Shown here: in pieces, positions 32,993 to 37,541 of the stretch | Layout: the number at the start of each line of letters is the position of its first letter | How positions within the stretch are numbered: position 1 is the first letter of the stretch | Assembly: GCA_021295655.1 (NCBI GenBank) | Contig: JAGWBX010000019.1 | Coordinates: 37,209 to 74,749 of the forward strand | Origin: Candidatus Latescibacterota bacterium | GTDB taxonomy: Bacteria; Latescibacterota; UBA2968; GCA-2709665 | DNA: 37,541 bases | Direction: 5' to 3' | The notes under the pieces: generated by a model | Database searches by the model: none | Told to the model about the DNA's origin: nothing | The model's input: the letters and a program-made list of their open reading frames with translations, nothing else | Position numbers and translations under genes: made by a program

Positions 32993-35695
32993 CTATCCGT
33001 AACTCAATGTTGGGCCGGCCGCGACCGGATTCGATTTCTCGGGGTCCACACCGAGGTCCTCGATGGCCCGTGCAAGCAGGTCCGAACCGATTCTTCCCTG
33101 GCTTGAGAGGGCGTGGAGCGCGGCGATGGCGATGGATTCGGCGTCGACTTCGAAGTGCCGGCGAAGCGCCTCTCTGGTATCGCTTCTTCCGAAGCCGTCG
33201 GTACCCAGCGCCACAAGGTCCAGCGGCACCCAGGGTCGGATCATGTCGGGCAGGATTTTCATGTAATCGGAAGCAGCCACGACGGGGCCCCGGGCGTCTT
33301 CGAGCACTTCTGTGACGTAGGGTTTGCGTGCCGGTTCCGATGGGTGTAATCGGTTCCAGCGCTCGGTCTCGAGGGCGTCTCTACGAAGTTCCTTGTAGCT
33401 GGTAACGCTCCAGACCTGCGCGGAGATGCCAAATCTCTCAGCCAGAATACTCCGGGCGCGAATGGCCTCCCTGAGTATGGCGCCGCTGCCGAACAGCTGA
33501 ACCTGGTGCGCGGCACTTTCCAGTGAGGCCTCCTTGAGTTTGTAGATGCCTCTGATGATGCCTTTCTCGGCGCCCTCGGGCATGGCCGGCATGTCATAGG
33601 GTTCGTTTCCAAGCGTCAGATAATAGAAGATGTCTTCCTGATTGCCGTACATCCGCCGGATCCCGTCCTGAACGATGACCGCGATTTCGTAAGCATAGGC
33701 AGGATCGTAGGTAAGCAGATTGGGTACGGTATTGGCCAGAACGTGGCTGTGGCCGTCCTGGTGCTGGAGGCCCTCTCCGTTCAACGTTGTCCGGCCGGCC
33801 GTGCCCCCCAGAAGGAACCCCTTGCACCGCATGTCCGCGGCGGCCCAGATCAGGTCACCGATGCGCTGAAAGCCGAACATGGAATAGAAGATGAAAAACG
33901 GAATGGTGTTCACGCCGCAGGTCGCATAGGCGGTGCCGGCGGCGATGAACGAGCACATGGAACCGGCTTCGTTGATGCCTTCTTCCAGGATCTGACCCTC
34001 CCGGACTTCCCGGTAATACAGAAGCCTGTCGGCGTCTACGGGCTCGTAGAGCTGGCCGACGTGGGAGTAGATTCCGCATTGTCGAAAAAGCGGTTCCATG
34101 CCGAACGTGCGGGCTTCGTCCGGAATGATGGGCACAATGAATTTGCCGATATGGGGATCGCGCAGGAGCTTGGAGAACATCCGCACGAAGGCCATCGTCG
34201 TCGACGCCTCCCGCCCCCGCGTGCCCTTCAGGAATTCGTCGAAGAGGTCCAGCCCGGGAACCGCGAGTGGTTCCGTGTTGACCTGCCGGCTCGGCAGATA
34301 CCCGCCCAGTTCCTCGCGGCGTCGTTTCAGGTATCTTATCTCGGGGCTGTCTTCAGGAGGCCGGTAGAACGGCGCGGCGGCGACTTTGTCGTCGGAGATC
34401 GGGATACCGAAGCGGGACCGGAATTCCCGAAGTTCGTCTTCGTTCAGTTTCTTCTGCTGGTGCGTGACGTTCCGGCCCTCGCCGGATTCGCCTACTCCGT
34501 ACCCCTTGATTGTCTTCGCCAGGATGACGGTGGGCGACCCCCTGTGCTCAACAGCAGACTTGTACGCGGCGAAGACCTTTTCCGGGTCGTGCCCGCCACG
34601 GCGCATTTTCTGCAACTGTTCGTCCGAAAGGTGGTCGACCATGTCCAGCAGTTTTGGATGGGTTCCGAAGAAATCCCTGCGGATGTAGTCGCCCGATTCT
34701 ACCGTATATTTCTGGTATTGTCCGTCCACCACTTCGTTCATGCGTTCAGCCAGAATACCGTCGTGGTCTCGATTCAGCAACGGGTCCCAGTCGTCCCCCC
34801 AGATTACTTTGATGACGTTCCAGCCGGCGCCACGGAACGCGGCTTCCAGTTCCTGGATCACCTTGCCGTTGCCGCGTACCGGGCCGTCCAGCCGTTGGAG
34901 ATTACAGTTGATCACGAAAATAAGGTTGTCCAGCTTTTCCCTGGACGCGAGGGTGATTGCGCCAAGGGATTCGGGTTCGTCGGTTTCGCCGTCGCCCATG
35001 AAGACCCACACGTGGGAGCCGGACGTGTCCCTGAGGCCCCGATCCTCCAGGTAGCGGTTGAACCGCGCGTGATAGATGCCCATAATAGGCGCCAGGCCCA
35101 TGGACACGGTTGGATATTCCCAGAAGTCGGGCATCAGCCATGGGTGCGGATAGGAGGACAGCCCGCCGGGACGCCGGAGGTCGCGACGGAAATTTTCCAG
35201 GGCTTGCTCGTCGATCCTGCCTTCGAGGAACGCCCGGGCGTAGACACCCGGCGCGGCGTGCCCCTGGAAATACACCTGGTCGCCCAGGAATCCATTGCCC
35301 CGGCCGTGAAAGAAGTGGTCGAAACCCACCTCGAGCAGCGTGGCGGCCGACGCATAGGTGGAAATGTGGCCGCCGATCCCGTCGTATTCCCGGTTGGCTC
35401 GTACCACCATTGCCATGGCGTTCCATCGAATGATGCTCTTGATTCGACGTTCGATTTCGCGGTTGCCCGGGTACGGGTGCTGCTGGTCCACGGGAATCGT
35501 GTTGACATAAGGTGTATTGGCGCTGAACGGGATGACAACGTCCGCCCGGTGCGCCCACTCCTCGATTTTCTTGAAGAGGAAGCGCACCCGGTCCGGTCCG
35601 TAGTTTTCGAGGGCGTAGTCGAGCGATTCGATCCAGTCCCGGGTTTCTGCCGGGTCCACGTCGCGGGAGGGAACTCGGACGACTTTATCTGACAT
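32993..35695 (-). CDS. aceE: Pyruvate dehydrogenase E1, homodimeric type
   Basis: A 900-residue thiamine-diphosphate enzyme that decarboxylates pyruvate and acetylates the lipoyl arm of E2. The whole AceE layout is visible: 'RDWIESLDYAL', 'NTPYVNTIP', 'GHISTYASAATLLEVG', the ThDP-binding GDGETDEPES ... INCN span (about residues 231-265), and the C-terminal 'LGTDGFGRSDTREALR'. The length agrees with the E. coli enzyme (887 residues). A GAGG ribosome site is 7 nt before the ATG, and a sigma-70-like promoter lies about 130 bp upstream. It is the first gene of the aceE-aceF-lpdA operon. Confidence 0.97.
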   Translation of the reverse strand: MSDKVVRVPSRDVDPAETRDWIESLDYALENYGPDRVRFLFKKIEEWAHRADVVIPFSANTPYVNTIPVDQQHPYPGNREIERRIKSIIRWNAMAMVVRANREYDGIGGHISTYASAATLLEVGFDHFFHGRGNGFLGDQVYFQGHAAPGVYARAFLEGRIDEQALENFRRDLRRPGGLSSYPHPWLMPDFWEYPTVSMGLAPIMGIYHARFNRYLEDRGLRDTSGSHVWVFMGDGETDEPESLGAITLASREKLDNLIFVINCNLQRLDGPVRGNGKVIQELEAAFRGAGWNVIKVIWGDDWDPLLNRDHDGILAERMNEVVDGQYQKYTVESGDYIRRDFFGTHPKLLDMVDHLSDEQLQKMRRGGHDPEKVFAAYKSAVEHRGSPTVILAKTIKGYGVGESGEGRNVTHQQKKLNEDELREFRSRFGIPISDDKVAAAPFYRPPEDSPEIRYLKRRREELGGYLPSRQVNTEPLAVPGLDLFDEFLKGTRGREASTTMAFVRMFSKLLRDPHIGKFIVPIIPDEARTFGMEPLFRQCGIYSHVGQLYEPVDADRLLYYREVREGQILEEGINEAGSMCSFIAAGTAYATCGVNTIPFFIFYSMFGFQRIGDLIWAAADMRCKGFLLGGTAGRTTLNGEGLQHQDGHSHVLANTVPNLLTYDPAYAYEIAVIVQDGIRRMYGNQEDIFYYLTLGNEPYDMPAMPEGAEKGIIRGIYKLKEASLESAAHQVQLFGSGAILREAIRARSILAERFGISAQVWSVTSYKELRRDALETERWNRLHPSEPARKPYVTEVLEDARGPVVAASDYMKILPDMIRPWVPLDLVALGTDGFGRSDTREALRRHFEVDAESIAIAALHALSSQGRIGSDLLARAIEDLGVDPEKSNPVAAGPTLSYG

Positions 35696-35824
35696 TCACT
35701 GCCTCGTTATGATTTGACGTGCGCGGTCGATCGCACCCGGGTGCCGGGACCGCCAGCCCGGCGGAACGGTTTTGTCCGGGGGCGGCCGGTCCGGTCGGAT
35801 TGTTCAACGTCCCGGAGGCTTCTG

Positions 35825-35853
35825 AATTTACCGGTAGACGCCTGAAAAGTCAA
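35825..35853 (-). promoter_or_regulatory. Putative sigma-70-type promoter of the pyruvate dehydrogenase operon
   Basis: On the - strand: TTGACT (35853-35848), a 17-bp spacer, then TAAATT (35830-35825). It reads toward aceE, whose ATG is 130 bp further on. The -35 matches consensus at 5 of 6 bases and the -10 at 4 of 6. It lies just after the terminator of the upstream oxidoreductase gene, which supports an independent promoter. Confidence 0.5.
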
Positions 35854-35890
35854 ATTTGTTGCCCTTTCATGCAGTTTGACCGGGCGATAA

Positions 35891-35929
35891 AGAAAAAAAG
35901 CCCCCGGAGGCACGCCTCCAGAGGCTTTT
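35891..35929 (-). terminator. Strong intrinsic terminator of the pyruvate:ferredoxin oxidoreductase gene
   Basis: AAGCC and GGAGGC pair with GCCTCC and GGCTT (35898-35927), with a small internal bulge and a tight loop. On the - strand the stem is followed by a run of T (complement of A at 35893-35899). On the + strand TTTT also follows. It lies 37 bp after the oxidoreductase stop. Confidence 0.85.
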
Positions 35930-35965
35930 CCTGCAACGATCCATTGAATTTTCTGCGGCGTGCCT

Positions 35966-37541
35966 TCAGATAATGCCGGCCATCTCCTGGAGCATGCGCC
36001 AGTTCTGCCGGCGGTCTTCCTGGGCGGCCATCAGGGTTTCGGAAGGGTTTCCGTCTTTGTCGAAGTGCTTGGCGAAACGCCCTTCAGTCCGGGCGAAAGT
36101 GACAAAGTCGACGGTTTCGCCGGTTTTGCGAATGGTATACCAGTCGTCCTTTACGGCGGGGTTTCCCCGGAGATCCAGCCGCTCCTTGATGCGTTCTCCC
36201 TTGCGCGGATCGTAGATGAAGATGGGGAATGCCCTGGATTCCATGGCAAGTTTGGCCTGGTGTCCGGCCAGGTGGTCTCCCACACCGTGTTCGGGCTGGC
36301 ACGTGGTGAAGACGTTGATAACGGCCGGGCCGTCGAATTCGTTGGCCGCGGCGATCGCGCGGTAAAAGTGGTTCTGCAGGCTGCAGATGGTCTGGGCCAC
36401 GAAGGTGTCCGGATGCATCATGCAAATCTGGCCGAGTTCCTTTCGGCGTTCCGTTTTTCCTGGAACCGCGGAACCGTGGACGGACATTTTGGTGTTCTGC
36501 CCCATGTAACTGGAGGTGGAGGCCTGTCCGCCGGTATTAGAGTAAACCTGGGTATCCAGAACCAGGACGTTGATATCCATGCCTGACATAAGCATCCGCG
36601 AGAGTGCCTGGAAACCGATATCGAGCATCGCGCCGTCTCCGCCGATAACCCAGATCTTCTTGTCCTGCCAGCCCATCTGGTCCCAGCGGGCACGCACTCC
36701 CATGGCATCGGTGGGTCCGTTTTCGAAGAGGGAGTTGGTCCAGGGCACCGTGTAGGGGTTGTATGGATAGGTGGAGGTGTAGACGGTGTTGCAGCCGGTG
36801 GATGCGACGAGGCCGATGTTTTCGGGCCCGTGCAGATAACCCGTGGATGCCAGCATCATACGAAGGGCCGTGGCTTCTCCGCAGCCCATGCAGGATCCTG
36901 CGCCGCCCACGTAGAGGAGAGACCGTTCGGCCAGCATCATGTCCTGGACTGATTTTTCGAGGATATATTCGCTCGGAGACTCGGGCAGTTCATTGTAGAA
37001 GTCCCAGGCGGCGCGAAATTCCTCCAGGTTGTCTTCGGTTTTGGTGACCATTTTCAGGGCGTCTTTATCGGCGCAGACCTCGACGCATTCGGCGCACCCC
37101 TTGCATTTGGTGGGGTCTATGAAGATACCGAAATAAGCGCCCTCTTTGCCCTTCTTCTCAAAGTTCTTGTAGTACTTCGAAGTCTCGGAAAACTGGTTGC
37201 GCAGGAATTCTCTCTGGTCGGGATCGGTGGTCTTGGCCAGCGCCGCGTCGAGTTCCTCGCGGGTGGTAATTTTTCCAAGGATGGCCGTATCCGGACATTC
37301 GGTGACGCAGTCCATGCAGCCAACGCAGTTTTCCTGGATGAATTCCGGGATCTCGGGGGCGATGTAGCTGAAGTCGCGAAAGGCGCCGGTACCCGGGCCC
37401 ACCAGGCTGCGGGCAACGCCCACGTCTGCGGGCAGCCGCTCTTCGGCAATGCCTGTATTGTACCCCGCCACAACGCGACCGTAGAAATCTACGAGATCCA
37501 GCAGCGTATGCAGGTTGAGCGGCGCCGAGGAGAACGGCTCC
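35966..37541 (-). CDS. nifJ: Pyruvate:ferredoxin (flavodoxin) oxidoreductase, C-terminal part (partial)
   Basis: The frame is open to the window edge (the visible part begins ...EPFSSAPLNLHTLLDLV), so the N-terminal transketolase-like domains lie outside. The visible part, about 524 residues, has two 4Fe-4S sites (CVGCMDCVTECP and CKGCAECVEVC). The ThDP-binding C-terminal domain follows, with 'GSCMGCGEAT', 'GGDGAMLDIGFQALSRM' and 'YSNTGGQAST', and then 'VINVFTTCQPEHG'. It cleaves pyruvate to acetyl-CoA and CO2 while reducing ferredoxin, the oxygen-sensitive counterpart of pyruvate dehydrogenase. A GTG at 37469-37471 is not the real start. It is on the same strand as the aceE operon but separated from it by a terminator and a promoter. 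Confidence 0.94.
   Translation of the reverse strand, partial: EPFSSAPLNLHTLLDLVDFYGRVVAGYNTGIAEERLPADVGVARSLVGPGTGAFRDFSYIAPEIPEFIQENCVGCMDCVTECPDTAILGKITTREELDAALAKTTDPDQREFLRNQFSETSKYYKNFEKKGKEGAYFGIFIDPTKCKGCAECVEVCADKDALKMVTKTEDNLEEFRAAWDFYNELPESPSEYILEKSVQDMMLAERSLLYVGGAGSCMGCGEATALRMMLASTGYLHGPENIGLVASTGCNTVYTSTYPYNPYTVPWTNSLFENGPTDAMGVRARWDQMGWQDKKIWVIGGDGAMLDIGFQALSRMLMSGMDINVLVLDTQVYSNTGGQASTSSYMGQNTKMSVHGSAVPGKTERRKELGQICMMHPDTFVAQTICSLQNHFYRAIAAANEFDGPAVINVFTTCQPEHGVGDHLAGHQAKLAMESRAFPIFIYDPRKGERIKERLDLRGNPAVKDDWYTIRKTGETVDFVTFARTEGRFAKHFDKDGNPSETLMAAQEDRRQNWRMLQEMAGII

Noticed and set aside
33743..35692. 649-codon open frame on the + strand opposite aceE
   Set aside because: It is exactly antisense to a clear pyruvate dehydrogenase gene. 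The translation has no family features; it is a GC-rich shadow frame.
1..37541. tRNA, rRNA, CRISPR arrays, transposase genes
   Set aside because: I scanned for T-arm-like GTTCGA motifs, regularly spaced repeats and transposase motifs and found none that form a credible feature.

Overview
The window is a GC-rich bacterial chromosome segment that is tightly packed with genes. It comes from an uncultured-type, FCB-like lineage; Latescibacterota or a related candidate phylum is my best guess, not proven. Four features suggest this: a GWxTD/TPR exported protein, a very large secreted protein ending in a 'PNPFN' type-IX-like sorting domain, sigma-54 two-component regulation, and pyruvate dehydrogenase encoded next to pyruvate:ferredoxin oxidoreductase. 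I see no tRNA, rRNA, CRISPR array or intact insertion sequence.

Left part (1-10.6 kb, mostly + strand): a flotillin; a soluble TPR-histidine kinase overlapping it; a sigma-54 response regulator; a short run of an SDR-family enzyme, a SnoaL/NTF2-like protein and a deoxyhypusine-synthase-like protein; thiI; a convergent LysR regulator; and inositol-3-phosphate synthase, followed by a bidirectional terminator. Next on the - strand (10.6-16.8 kb) are a lipoprotein with 31 tandem 9-residue repeats resembling the G-box of the centriolar protein CPAP/TCP10, a GWxTD/TPR protein, an aldo/keto reductase, and a ribbon-helix-helix antitoxin with a decayed PIN-toxin fragment in front of it.

Centre (about 16.8-25.5 kb): a visibly more AT-rich, gene-poor accessory patch leads into what looks like a peptide-bacteriocin (microcin-like) production and export locus. 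It holds a 131-residue Gly/Ala-rich precursor with a C39-type leader motif and a cysteine-dense C-terminus, a small two-helix membrane protein (candidate immunity protein), a tandem cyclic-nucleotide-binding-fold protein, a C39-peptidase ABC exporter, a CPBP/Abi membrane protease, an HlyD-type adaptor and a parvulin-type prolyl isomerase. The last three overlap one another. The AT-rich patch also holds a probable remnant of a second C39 exporter start and a perfect 18-bp palindrome over a likely promoter. This is the most likely new system in the window.

Right part (25.9-37.5 kb): a secreted protein of about 1,370 residues, with an alpha-barrel and beta-sandwich lyase-like body, an FG-GAP-like propeller and a sorting domain. 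It is followed on the - strand by the pyruvate dehydrogenase complex operon (aceE, E2, E3) with a recognisable promoter, and by the 3' part of a pyruvate:ferredoxin oxidoreductase gene with a strong terminator; that gene runs off the window edge.
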